NCBI GenBank assembly: GCA_903900265.1
Contig: CAIUMM010000065.1
Span: forward strand, 1-36,688
Length of the DNA: 36,688 nucleotides
DNA from: an uncultured Pseudomonadota bacterium
GTDB taxonomy: Bacteria; Myxococcota_A; UBA796; SXON01
Reading direction: 5' to 3'
Shown here: positions 15,706-23,063 of the stretch, in pieces
Numbering within the stretch: the first letter of the stretch is position 1
How the letters are laid out: the number at the start of each line of letters is the position of its first letter
Position numbers and translations under genes: made by a program
The notes under the pieces: generated by a model
Databases searched by the model: none
What the model saw: only the letters and a program-made list of their open reading frames with translations
Told to the model about the DNA's origin: nothing

Positions 15706-16353
15706 ATGAACCCCGTCGATCAGGCCCGCTCCTTCGAGCTCCTCGCTCGTCTTTTGCGCGAAGATGACTGCGAGGCGGTGATCCACCAGCTGCTGGCGAG
15801 CTGCCTGCACGGGCCCGCAGGCTTTGCGGCGCTATTGCCGCATCTGCCTGCCGATCTGCTCATGCCTCGCGCAAAGATGGTCGCCGCTGCGCGCCGCGCC
15901 TCCTGCGATTTGGGCGAGGCCGCGGATGCGTTGGAGCGCGCCGCGCTGTCGCTGCGTCACGCGGACGGACGCTGCTCCGCGGACTGCCGCTGCCGTACTG
16001 TGCGCGAAGAAGGCGCACAGCCCTTTCTGTCTCGCACCGTCGGTCACACGGCGACCGTGCTGTGCGCATCCAACGACCCGTACTACCAGTACGTCGGTGA
16101 CCTGCTCCACAGGCGGATCGCGGAGCTCTACGACCCGGAGCGAGGAGCGGTCCATCGAGCCCCGGCGCTCCTCGCACAAGGAGCGGGCGATATCGCGCAC
16201 GGACGAAGTCGCTCGGCGTGTGGGGCAGTTTTAGAAAGTGCTGCATGTAAGAACGCTTTGTGCGGGCTTGGGGCGTTGTTCGCTCCGCCTTGGCGACCGT
16301 GGAGCCTTTGTGCTTTCTTGGCACCGCATTTGCAATCATGGGGGGTGCGCTGA
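15706..16353 (+). CDS. Unknown protein, probably frameshifted near its 3' end
   Basis: The intact frame gives 215 residues, but only about the first 143 look like real coding sequence. They are helical and carry a cysteine cluster (CSADCRCRTV). After DPE near 16138 the frame becomes low in GC at third positions. In the +1 frame the text continues as a convincing hydrophilic tail, ERSIEPRRSSHKER to RRVGQF, ending with TAG at 16232-16234. Loss of one G in CCCGG would restore a roughly 175-residue protein. The next gene's sigma-54 promoter also lies inside the spurious tail. An AGAGG site precedes the ATG. I do not recognise the family. Control by sigma-54 suggests expression under a specific signal, such as starvation or development, but this is inference. 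Confidence 0.6.
   Translation: MNPVDQARSFELLARLLREDDCEAVIHQLLASCLHGPAGFAALLPHLPADLLMPRAKMVAAARRASCDLGEAADALERAALSLRHADGRCSADCRCRTVREEGAQPFLSRTVGHTATVLCASNDPYYQYVGDLLHRRIAELYDPERGAVHRAPALLAQGAGDIAHGRSRSACGAVLESAACKNALCGLGALFAPPWRPWSLCAFLAPHLQSWGVR
16319..16334 (+). promoter_or_regulatory. Second sigma-54 (RpoN) promoter
   Basis: TGGCAC-CGCAT-TTGCA has the -24 GG and -12 GC at the exact sigma-54 spacing and differs from the best consensus only at the base after TGGCAC. Transcription would start near 16345, leaving about 65 bases of leader before the ATG at 16410. The same 9-mer GCGGGCTTG found before the first promoter occurs at 16262-16270, at a similar distance upstream. Confidence 0.78.
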
Positions 16354-16409
16354 CATTCTGTCGCGCTCAATATCGGCAAAGTCTGCCTTGGATTAGCAAA
16401 GGAACCCAC

Positions 16410-17642
16410 ATGTACATCCACCCTCTGCACAAGTTTGTTTCGTCTACCGTGTGTCTCGGTGTGCTCCGCACTAGCTTGCTGCTGGCGCTCATCCCGTTTG
16501 CTGCAGCATGCACCAACGGAAAAGACACGGGGAACGGGGATGACTCCGGTGATTCGCACGTGGACATCGAGCCGCTCGCGGTGCTCAACACCCAGCCCGC
16601 CGACGGCGACACGCTGGTGCACACCGACTGGAGCATCAGCGCGATCTTCTCCGACGAGATGAAGCCGGGAACGCTCAAAACGGACACCTTCTACCTGCAG
16701 CAGAACGGCGTCGATGTCCCCGGTGTGGTGCAGTACGCCAACACCCAGGCGGTGTTCCTGACCGTGTACCCGATGGAGCCCAACCTGAAGTACACGGCGA
16801 CGATCACGACCGGCGCCGAGTCCGTGGCGGGCGACCACCTCGCGAAGAACTATGAGTGGTCGTTTACGACCTTTCCTTGTGACGACAAAGACGGCGACGA
16901 TGTGTGTGACTCCATCGACGCGGAGACCTGTGACGGCTTTGACAATGACGGCGACGGCTTGATCGACGAAGGCTATGACTCCGACCACGACGGTGTCGCC
17001 GACTGCTTCGATGAAGAGGTCTGCGACAAGATGGACAACGATGGCGATGGTCTGGTCGACGAAGGCTTTGACTCGGACCACGACGGCATCGCCGACTGTT
17101 ACGACGTCGAGCGCTGCGATGGCCAAGACAACGATGGCGATGGCTATATCGATGAGGGCTTCGATGCCGACGACGACGGCATCGCCGATTGCTTCGAAGA
17201 AGAGATCTGCGACGGCATCGACAATGACGGCGACGGTCGCACCGACGAAGGCTTCGACTCCGACCATGACGGGCTCGCCGATTGCTTCGACGTCGAGGTC
17301 TGCGACAACATGGACAACGACGGCGATGGCGCTGTGGACGAAGGTTTCGACTCCGACCACGACGGCGTCGCGGACTGCTACGACATCGAATGGTGCGACG
17401 GCGTGGACAACGACGGCGATGATTATATCGATGAGGGGTACCAAGACACCGACGAGGACGGCGTCGCTGACTGCGTCGACACCGAGACCTGCGACGGCCT
17501 CGATAACGACGGGGACGGCGCTGTGGACGAGGACTTCGACTCCGATGGGGACGGCATCGCCGATTGCTACGACGTCGAAGTCTGCGATGGCGTAGACAAT
17601 GACGGCGACGGCCGGATCGACGAGTATCTGGTCTGCGCGTGA
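16410..17642 (+). CDS. Lipoprotein with Big_5-like domain and eight DNDGDG calcium-binding-type repeats
   Basis: The 410-residue product has a lipoprotein signal ending IPFAAACTNG. A short Asp/Gly linker leads to a beta-sandwich at residues about 50-155 (TQPADGDTLVHTDWSISAIFSDEMKPGT, split here only as description: it begins TQPADGD and has FSDEM), which resembles Big_5 Ig-like domains. Residues 172 to the end are eight units of about 31 residues of the form CDGxDNDGDGxxDEG, then DSDHDGxADC. Such Asp-rich loops bind calcium in thrombospondin-type-3 and EF-hand-like modules, and the paired cysteines could form disulfides. The ATG at 16410 has an AAGGAA site; the frame extends upstream to 16260 without coding signs. 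A surface or matrix role is likely. Expression should depend on the sigma-54 promoter 75 bases upstream. Confidence 0.88.
   Translation: MYIHPLHKFVSSTVCLGVLRTSLLLALIPFAAACTNGKDTGNGDDSGDSHVDIEPLAVLNTQPADGDTLVHTDWSISAIFSDEMKPGTLKTDTFYLQQNGVDVPGVVQYANTQAVFLTVYPMEPNLKYTATITTGAESVAGDHLAKNYEWSFTTFPCDDKDGDDVCDSIDAETCDGFDNDGDGLIDEGYDSDHDGVADCFDEEVCDKMDNDGDGLVDEGFDSDHDGIADCYDVERCDGQDNDGDGYIDEGFDADDDGIADCFEEEICDGIDNDGDGRTDEGFDSDHDGLADCFDVEVCDNMDNDGDGAVDEGFDSDHDGVADCYDIEWCDGVDNDGDDYIDEGYQDTDEDGVADCVDTETCDGLDNDGDGAVDEDFDSDGDGIADCYDVEVCDGVDNDGDGRIDEYLVCA
16923..17639 (+). repeat. Eight 93-bp tandem coding repeats
   Basis: Seven full units and a shortened eighth encode the DNDGDG modules of the lipoprotein. 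Unit 6 has one extra codon. Conserved parts of each unit are the CDG, DNDGDG, DEG and ADC boxes. The repeats are in frame and are not a CRISPR array. Confidence 0.9.
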
Positions 17643-17670
17643 CAGCTGCGTAGTGGCGTTGGCCGCCTGA

Positions 17671-17704
17671 CGCTGACTCGAACCTGCTTAGGTTGGGGTC
17701 AGCG
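17671..17704. terminator. Two-part hairpin between convergent genes
   Basis: CGCTGAC (17671-17677) pairs with GTCAGCG (17698-17704), and inside it AACCT (17681-17685) pairs with AGGTT (17690-17694) around GCTT, with a symmetric 3x3 internal loop. It lies where the repeat lipoprotein and the CDF gene converge and overlaps the CDF stop, so it could terminate transcription from both sides. No T-run follows either arm. Confidence 0.45.
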
Positions 17705-18656
17705 CTTGGGTGCGTGAGGCGGGCAGGTGATCCAAGTCGGGGCGACGGCTTGGATCGACGTGCGTCATCAGGTTGAGCACCCGGTGGCGTTGCAGCACGC
17801 GCAGGCGCGCTTCGACGGCGATGTCGTGGCCGGCCTCCACGGTGATCGTGGCGTCGACCTCGATGTGCGCGTCCACCACGATCATGTCGCCCATCTTGCG
17901 GGTGCGAATGTCATGCACTCCGATGATTCCGGGTGTTTCACGGATCGTTTTGCAGATCGCATCCACCTCTTTTTCATCGGCGGCGCGGTCCATCAGGTCA
18001 TGCAAGGCGTCCCAACCGAAGGTCCAGCCCATCCGAGTGACCATCAGCCCGACGATCAGCGCGGCGATGGGGTCGAAGATCGGGTAGCCCGCGAGGTTTC
18101 CGAGGATGCCTACGCCGACCACGAGCGACGACGCGGCGTCGGACCGCGCGTGCCACGCGTTCGCGGCCAGCATCGTCGACTTCACGCGCTTTGCGACCGA
18201 GAGCATGTAGCGAAACAGCGTCTCTTTGGCGATGAGCGCAGCGCCGGCCACCCAGAGCGCGATGATGTGCACCTTCTCTACGCTTTGGGGTTGCTCCAAC
18301 TTATGAAACGCCGCCCACAGCATCCCGATGCCGACCATCAGCAACAACGAGCCTAACGCCAGCGACGCCGCGGTCTCAAACCGCTGGTGACCGTAAGGAT
18401 GGTCCTCGTCGGCGTCTTTTTTGCTGTGGTGTCCAGCAAACAGCACCACAAAGTCTGAGACCAAGTCGGAGAGCGAGTGGATACCATCGGCCACGAGGCC
18501 CTGAGATCCTGCGACGACGCCGATCCCTACCTGCGCGGCGGTGAGCAGCACGTTGACGCCGACGCTGACCCAGGTGCTGCGCGCCCCCGCTTTCGCCCGT
18601 AGCGCATTGGTCGCCGCGTCGTCTTCGGCGTTGTGGAGGGGGTCAACGGGCTGCAT
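17688..18656 (-). CDS. Cation diffusion facilitator (CDF) metal transporter
   Basis: The 322-residue product matches CDF proteins (FieF/MamM/CzcD group) in length and motifs. It has six membrane helices, the metal-site pair in DGIHSLSDLVSD (helix 2) and NAWHARSDAASS (helix 5), and a cytoplasmic C-terminal ferredoxin-like domain (VHDIRTRKMGDMIVVDAHIEVD). Family members exchange Zn, Fe, Mn or Co for protons; the helix-5 HxxxD pattern does not fix the metal. An AGGAGG site precedes the ATG. It follows the CarH-like gene by 9 bases and is the last gene of the carotenoid operon, which is unusual and suggests that metal export is co-regulated with light or oxidative stress. Confidence 0.92.
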   Translation of the reverse strand: MQPVDPLHNAEDDAATNALRAKAGARSTWVSVGVNVLLTAAQVGIGVVAGSQGLVADGIHSLSDLVSDFVVLFAGHHSKKDADEDHPYGHQRFETAASLALGSLLLMVGIGMLWAAFHKLEQPQSVEKVHIIALWVAGAALIAKETLFRYMLSVAKRVKSTMLAANAWHARSDAASSLVVGVGILGNLAGYPIFDPIAALIVGLMVTRMGWTFGWDALHDLMDRAADEKEVDAICKTIRETPGIIGVHDIRTRKMGDMIVVDAHIEVDATITVEAGHDIAVEARLRVLQRHRVLNLMTHVDPSRRPDLDHLPASRTQALTPT

Positions 18657-18665
18657 GCGCCCCTC

Positions 18666-19583
18666 CTATGGAGGCGGGGGCCGCTCGTCGCTCACCGGGG
18701 CGATTTTGACGGGGTGCCCCCGCAGTACGTCGGTCCATCGTGCCCAGAAGCGCGGGAGGTCCGCGCAGAACCAGCAGCTGTCGGTGGAGCGGGCTTCGAG
18801 CTCGGCGGCGCCCGGACCTCCGACGGCGATGATGGTGCCCGCCGTGGTCGCGGCGAACGCGAGGATGTCATCGGCGGAAGGTTGGCGCCCCGCGGACACG
18901 CAGAGCAGGCGCTGAGGTTGTATGGCCAAGAACGTCGCGAGCTCTTCAAACGGAAGGTTGGTCGACAGCCACGTCACGCGGCATCCCCGCAGCGCGAGCC
19001 GGATCGCGAGGCAGAGCAAGCCGAGGTCGTGGTGTTCGCCGGGCAGCGTCGCACACGCGACGCGCACGCCGTCCGCGGGGCCGGCGCCGAGGCGATGAAA
19101 CATCCCTAGCAGGTGCTCCCTGCAGATCGCCGACGCGAAGTGCTCTTGCGCTTTGGTGATGGTGTGCGATTCCCAGGCGGTGCCGATGTCGACGAGCACA
19201 GGCAGGTAGATCTCGTCGATCGCTCGCTCAAACGACAGGTGCTCTAGCTCTCGGGTGAGCTGGTCCACGCCCGAGCGGTCGTAGGCTAGCAGCGCGCTCA
19301 GCATCGCCGCCCTGAGCTCGGTCGTCGGGAAGCCGACAGCGTGCGTCGATAGGCTCTCCTGTGGCGTGACCCCGCGCAGCGAGCGGATCGCCATGCTGAT
19401 CGCGAGCCCGCTGTCGACGAGCTTCTTGAGCTGGATCAGGAACTCGACGTCGTCGTCGGTGTAGACGCGGTAGCCGTTGGCGTCGCGGTGCGGGGTCAGC
19501 ATCGCGTAGCGGCGCTCCCACGCGACGAGGCTGGGGCGGGGGATGCCGGTCATCGAGATGACTGTTTTTATGCGATAGGACAT
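18666..19583 (-). CDS. carH: MerR-family cobalamin-binding photoreceptor repressor (CarH/LitR type)
   Basis: The 305-residue product has a MerR winged helix (residues 1-70, GIPRPSLVAWERRY then GYRVYTDDDV). A helical bundle follows with the adenosyl-binding W-x9-EH motif (Trp137, Glu147, His148), then a Rossmann-like B12 domain with ExHxxG (Glu183, His185, Gly188), where the histidine would be the lower cobalt ligand. This combination is diagnostic of CarH-type repressors, which hold carotenoid promoters in the dark through adenosylcobalamin and release them when light breaks the Co-C bond. Its ATG lies inside the end of the phytoene synthase gene (16-base overlap), so it is made with the enzymes it should control. 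The likely operator is the symmetric element at 24286-24323. M. xanthus CarA binds B12 without needing it; the full motif set here favours CarH. Confidence 0.9.
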   Translation of the reverse strand: MSYRIKTVISMTGIPRPSLVAWERRYAMLTPHRDANGYRVYTDDDVEFLIQLKKLVDSGLAISMAIRSLRGVTPQESLSTHAVGFPTTELRAAMLSALLAYDRSGVDQLTRELEHLSFERAIDEIYLPVLVDIGTAWESHTITKAQEHFASAICREHLLGMFHRLGAGPADGVRVACATLPGEHHDLGLLCLAIRLALRGCRVTWLSTNLPFEELATFLAIQPQRLLCVSAGRQPSADDILAFAATTAGTIIAVGGPGAAELEARSTDSCWFCADLPRFWARWTDVLRGHPVKIAPVSDERPPPP

Positions 19584-20512
19584 GGTGGTTCCGGCATGAT
19601 CCCGCGCAAAGCGATGTGAAGATCAGGGTCGTGAGGGGTGTGTGGGGTGGGCAACAGCGCGGTCATCAAGCCCGCGAAGGCCAGCCAGGCGCGCTCCCAG
19701 GCTCCAAGCACCACGCGGCCGGCGAGGGGATCGCCCCCGCGGCGGAGCAGCGCCCGTCCGATCCCACGGTACAAGAACGCCGCGGCGACGATGGCGGGGC
19801 GTACTCGGGCTGGCAGGTAGCGCACGCCAGCGAGGCCGCTGTCGTAGAAGCGTTCGGCCATGGTGAGGACGTCCCGCACGACGACCCGCACCGCTGCGGG
19901 ATCCAGCATGATGGTCGGGTCTGGCGGCGCGTCCGTCTTCCCCTGCGCCGCGCGCAGGCGATCCGCCGGCAGGTACAGCCGGTCGCGGGCCGCGTCCTCG
20001 GCGACGTCCCGGGCGATGTTCGTCAGCTGCATCGCCACGCCGAGGTCAATCGCGTGGGCGCGCGCCGCGCGTGCGTGCTCAGCAGGGACCTCCAAGATCG
20101 CCGCCATCATCAGGCCTACGGTCCCGGCGGCGCGGTAACAGTATCGGATGAGCTCGCTGTCGTCGGCGATGCGCACCGCCTCGAGGTCGCTCTCCATCCC
20201 GTCCAGCAGGCCGTCGGTCGCGTAGGTCGGGATGCCGCGTCGGGCGATGAGCGCGCTCCAGGCGGCCACCAACGGGCGAGCGGGGCGCTCCCCGCGCAGC
20301 TCGCCGCGGAGCTGAGCGAGCGCCGCGCGCGCTGAGGGCAGGTCAGGCGCCTCGTCGACCGCGTCATCGGCGAGCCGGCAGAAGGCGTAGCACACCGCCG
20401 CGTCGTCCCGCGAGGCCGCGGGGAGCAGGCGCCCAGCAAGGTGAAACGATCGCCCGTGGTAGGCGAGCGCGCCGTGGCTATCGGCGACGACGACGTCGGC
20501 GGTGGTGCTCAC
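19568..20512 (-). CDS. crtB: Phytoene synthase
   Basis: The 314-residue enzyme joins two geranylgeranyl diphosphates to phytoene. Both Mg-diphosphate motifs are present: LADDAVDE (Asp49 to Asp53) and ARDVAEDAARDRLYLP (Asp169 to Asp173). YCYRAAGTVGLMM is the usual squalene/phytoene synthase stretch between them. The start is GTG at 20512, overlapping the desaturase stop as GTGA; the frame runs upstream but that part has no family similarity. It lies between the phytoene desaturase and the CarH-like gene in a single operon. Confidence 0.93.
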   Translation of the reverse strand: MSTTADVVVADSHGALAYHGRSFHLAGRLLPAASRDDAAVCYAFCRLADDAVDEAPDLPSARAALAQLRGELRGERPARPLVAAWSALIARRGIPTYATDGLLDGMESDLEAVRIADDSELIRYCYRAAGTVGLMMAAILEVPAEHARAARAHAIDLGVAMQLTNIARDVAEDAARDRLYLPADRLRAAQGKTDAPPDPTIMLDPAAVRVVVRDVLTMAERFYDSGLAGVRYLPARVRPAIVAAAFLYRGIGRALLRRGGDPLAGRVVLGAWERAWLAFAGLMTALLPTPHTPHDPDLHIALRGIMPEPPCPIA

Positions 20513-22026
20513 GTACCCGCTCGTTGCTGTGGGCCTCCCGGCAGCGCGATCGGGTGCTCCGGCCGCTCCATCACGCGCTCCAACACCTTGGCCGAGCACA
20601 GCACGCCGGGCACACCGGCGCCGGGATGCGTGCTCGCGCCGACGAAGTACAAGCCTTCGACGTCCTCCGAACGGTTGTGGAAGCGGAACCACGCCGATTG
20701 GGTCAGCTTGGGCTCGAGGCCGAACGCCGCTCCTGCGGCCGATCGCAGCGGTCCCTCAAAGTGACGGGGATCGATGGAGAGCGACGTCGCCATCGACGCG
20801 CGCAATCCTGGCAACACCCGCTGCTCGAGGGACTCGAGGATGCGGTCATAATAGGCCGGGCCGACGTCGGCCCAGTTGATGCCGCTGCGCTGGTTGGGAA
20901 CCGGAGACAGCACATAGAACGCCTCATGTCCGGGAGGCGCGAGGCTCGGATCGGTGCGCGAGGGCGCGTGCAAGTAGAGCGAGAAGTCGTCGGCGAGCAC
21001 CTTCCGGCTGAAGATGTCGGTCAACAGGCCTTCGTAGCGCGGTCCTAAGACGATGGTGTGGTGGGCGACGTCGGGAAAAGGCTTGTTGGTGCCGAAGTAT
21101 CCGACAAACAGCCCCATGGACGGCGTCCGACGTCCAAGCGCGCCGTCGGTGTGCTTGGAGCGATGCTTCTTCGCGATGAGCTTGCTATAAACCGTGGTTG
21201 GATCTGCGTTGCTGACCACGGCGCTGCATTCGATGCGTGTGCCGTCTCCGAGCCGGACGGCGGTCGCCCGGCCGTTCTCGACCTCGATCTCCTCCACCGC
21301 CGCGTTCATGCGTACGGGGACATCCAGCTCTTCGAGCAAGCGCAGCAGGCCACGCACCACGGCGCTCGTCCCTCCTTTCGGGAACCAAACGCCCCACTTG
21401 CGCTCCAGCCAGTGGATCAGCAGGTAGATGGACGGGGTCTTGTAGGGGTTTCCGCCCACGAGCAGCGGCTGGAAGGTGAACACCTGCCGCAGCCGCGGGT
21501 CCCGGATGTGCTTCGCCACCATGCCGTACACCGAGCGCCAGCTCTCAAGGCGGATCATGTCGGGAACGACGCGGAGCATGTCGGACAGCTTGTCGAAGGG
21601 CTGGTCCGCGAGGCGCGTGTACCCGACGTTGAAGATCTCCTCGGCCTCTTTGGCCATCGCGCGGTAGCCGTCTACGTCCCGCGGCGACATCTCGGCGATC
21701 TGCGCGAGGATGCGCTCTTCGTCGCCCACGTAGTCAAACTTGGAGCCGTCTGCGAACATCACGCGGTAGAACGGGTCCACCGGCACGAGCTCGTAGTAGT
21801 CGCGGGGGTTGCGGCCGACCAGCGTGAACAGCTCGTCCAGCAGGTAGGGCGCGGTGATGACGGTCGGACCGGCGTCGAAGGAGAACCCGTCCTGCGTGAA
21901 CACGCGCGCCCGTCCACCGGGCTGGTCGCCCGCTTCGAGCACCTCGACCTTGTGACCCATGGCGCGCAGGCGAATCGCTGCGGCCAAACCTCCAAATCCA
22001 GTTCCAATGACGATGACGGGCTTCAT
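20509..22026 (-). CDS. crtI: Phytoene desaturase (CrtI type)
   Basis: The 505-residue flavoprotein has the N-terminal dinucleotide fold VIVIGTGFGGLAAAIRL with EAGDQPGGRA, and the C-terminal CrtI signature YFVGASTHPGAGVPGVL. It would convert phytoene to neurosporene or lycopene in the membrane by repeated trans-desaturation. The family length is about 490-510. Its ATG overlaps the GGPP synthase stop as ATGA and its TGA overlaps the phytoene synthase start as GTGA. A second, divergent member of the family is encoded at 26033, so the early and late desaturation steps are split between two enzymes, as in other CrtC/CrtD pathways. Confidence 0.95.
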   Translation of the reverse strand: MKPVIVIGTGFGGLAAAIRLRAMGHKVEVLEAGDQPGGRARVFTQDGFSFDAGPTVITAPYLLDELFTLVGRNPRDYYELVPVDPFYRVMFADGSKFDYVGDEERILAQIAEMSPRDVDGYRAMAKEAEEIFNVGYTRLADQPFDKLSDMLRVVPDMIRLESWRSVYGMVAKHIRDPRLRQVFTFQPLLVGGNPYKTPSIYLLIHWLERKWGVWFPKGGTSAVVRGLLRLLEELDVPVRMNAAVEEIEVENGRATAVRLGDGTRIECSAVVSNADPTTVYSKLIAKKHRSKHTDGALGRRTPSMGLFVGYFGTNKPFPDVAHHTIVLGPRYEGLLTDIFSRKVLADDFSLYLHAPSRTDPSLAPPGHEAFYVLSPVPNQRSGINWADVGPAYYDRILESLEQRVLPGLRASMATSLSIDPRHFEGPLRSAAGAAFGLEPKLTQSAWFRFHNRSEDVEGLYFVGASTHPGAGVPGVLCSAKVLERVMERPEHPIALPGGPQQRAGT

Positions 22027-23048
22027 GTGCGCTCCAAAAGGGCGAGGAGTTCAAGGGCAACGGCGTGGAGTTGCGGGGTGGTGCTGAGGGTTGGGGATGC
22101 GCGCAGGGCTTGTCCCATCGCGGCAGCGCGCGTGCGCACGGCGTCTGCGGCGCCGCTGCTGCTCAGGCAAAAGCGCTCGATCGCCTCCGTCACGTCCTGC
22201 GCGTCCGTCTGGCTGCGGTGGAGGCCGAGCAGGCGCTTCATCCAGGTGGCGTCGTCGGGGTGCAAGGCGAGGTGCGCGACCACCACGGCGCTGACCTTCC
22301 CGGCGGCGATGTCGCTGCCGGGCGGTCGGCCTTTGTTGCCAGAGAGGTCAAGCACGTCGTCCATCAATTGAAAGACGAGGCCGAGCGGAGCGAATTCTTC
22401 GGCGAGCTGCGCGGCGGCCGCGGGGTCGTAGCCCGCGAGCAGGGCCGCCCCTTCGACGGGCAAGCCCAACAGCGCGCCGGTCTTCCCGTGCGCCGCGGCG
22501 GACCAGTCGTCCCAGCCGAAGCGTCCGTTGACGAGCAAGTCCATCTCGAGGGACTGCCCGCGCACCGCGGCCTCGGCGGCGCGCGCGAGGGCGCGGGACA
22601 GGCGCCAGCGGATCGCGTCGGTGGTGTCGAGGTGCTCGAGCGCCCGGAAGGGCAACATCAGCATCAGGTCCCCCGCGTTGATCGCCTGCGGAACACCGTG
22701 ACGCACCCACGTGGTGGGCTGCCCGCGGCGTTGGGTATCGCCGTCTTCGATGTCGTCGTGCACCAGCGTGGCGTTGTGGAGCAGCTCGCAGGCTGCGGCC
22801 CAGGGCACCACCTGCTCACGCGGGAGGCCCAAGGCCTCGCCCGCGCCCAGCGCCAGACGGGCGCGCACCCGTTTGCCGCCGGCACCGAGCAGCTCCTGAA
22901 CCATCAGGCCTGCACGTGCGAGGCGGGGGCCGACACCGAGCGTGTGCATCAGCGCTTCGGTGCGGTCGAGCGCGAGGTTGCTGGAGAAGCCGCCGGGCCC
23001 GGCGGGGGCGGGACTAGCCTCGGCGAGGGAGCGATCAGCGTTGGTCAT
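22023..23048 (-). CDS. crtE: Geranylgeranyl diphosphate synthase
   Basis: The 341-residue polyprenyl synthetase has the first Asp-rich motif LVHDDIEDGD (98-102), followed by RRGQPTTW, and the second FQLMDDVLD (230-234), with HGKTG between. Small residues (Ala93, Thr94) sit before the first motif, which suits a C20 or longer product. It supplies GGPP for phytoene synthesis. The ATG lies 15 bases after the cyclase stop; the stop overlaps crtI as ATGA. A proline/alanine-rich N-terminal extension of about 20 residues is unremarkable for the family. Confidence 0.92.
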   Translation of the reverse strand: MTNADRSLAEASPAPAGPGGFSSNLALDRTEALMHTLGVGPRLARAGLMVQELLGAGGKRVRARLALGAGEALGLPREQVVPWAAACELLHNATLVHDDIEDGDTQRRGQPTTWVRHGVPQAINAGDLMLMLPFRALEHLDTTDAIRWRLSRALARAAEAAVRGQSLEMDLLVNGRFGWDDWSAAAHGKTGALLGLPVEGAALLAGYDPAAAAQLAEEFAPLGLVFQLMDDVLDLSGNKGRPPGSDIAAGKVSAVVVAHLALHPDDATWMKRLLGLHRSQTDAQDVTEAIERFCLSSSGAADAVRTRAAAMGQALRASPTLSTTPQLHAVALELLALLERT

Positions 23049-23063
23049 GGGACATCCGTGAGA

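Noticed and set aside
14136..15767. 543-codon plus-strand frame
   Set aside because: It is antisense to the intact AlkC-type and phosphoesterase genes and has no recognisable domain.
15860..16339. 159-codon minus-strand frame opposite the unknown sigma-54 gene
   Set aside because: Arg/Pro-rich shadow; the plus strand has promoter and ribosome-binding site.
16128..17444. 438-codon minus-strand open frame with repeated VVVGVEAF units
   Set aside because: It is the antisense image of the DNDGDG repeats; the plus strand has a signal peptide, ribosome-binding site, sigma-54 promoter and recognisable domains.
16923..17639. Regular 93-bp repeats resembling an array
   Set aside because: They are in-frame coding units with no unique spacers, so not CRISPR.
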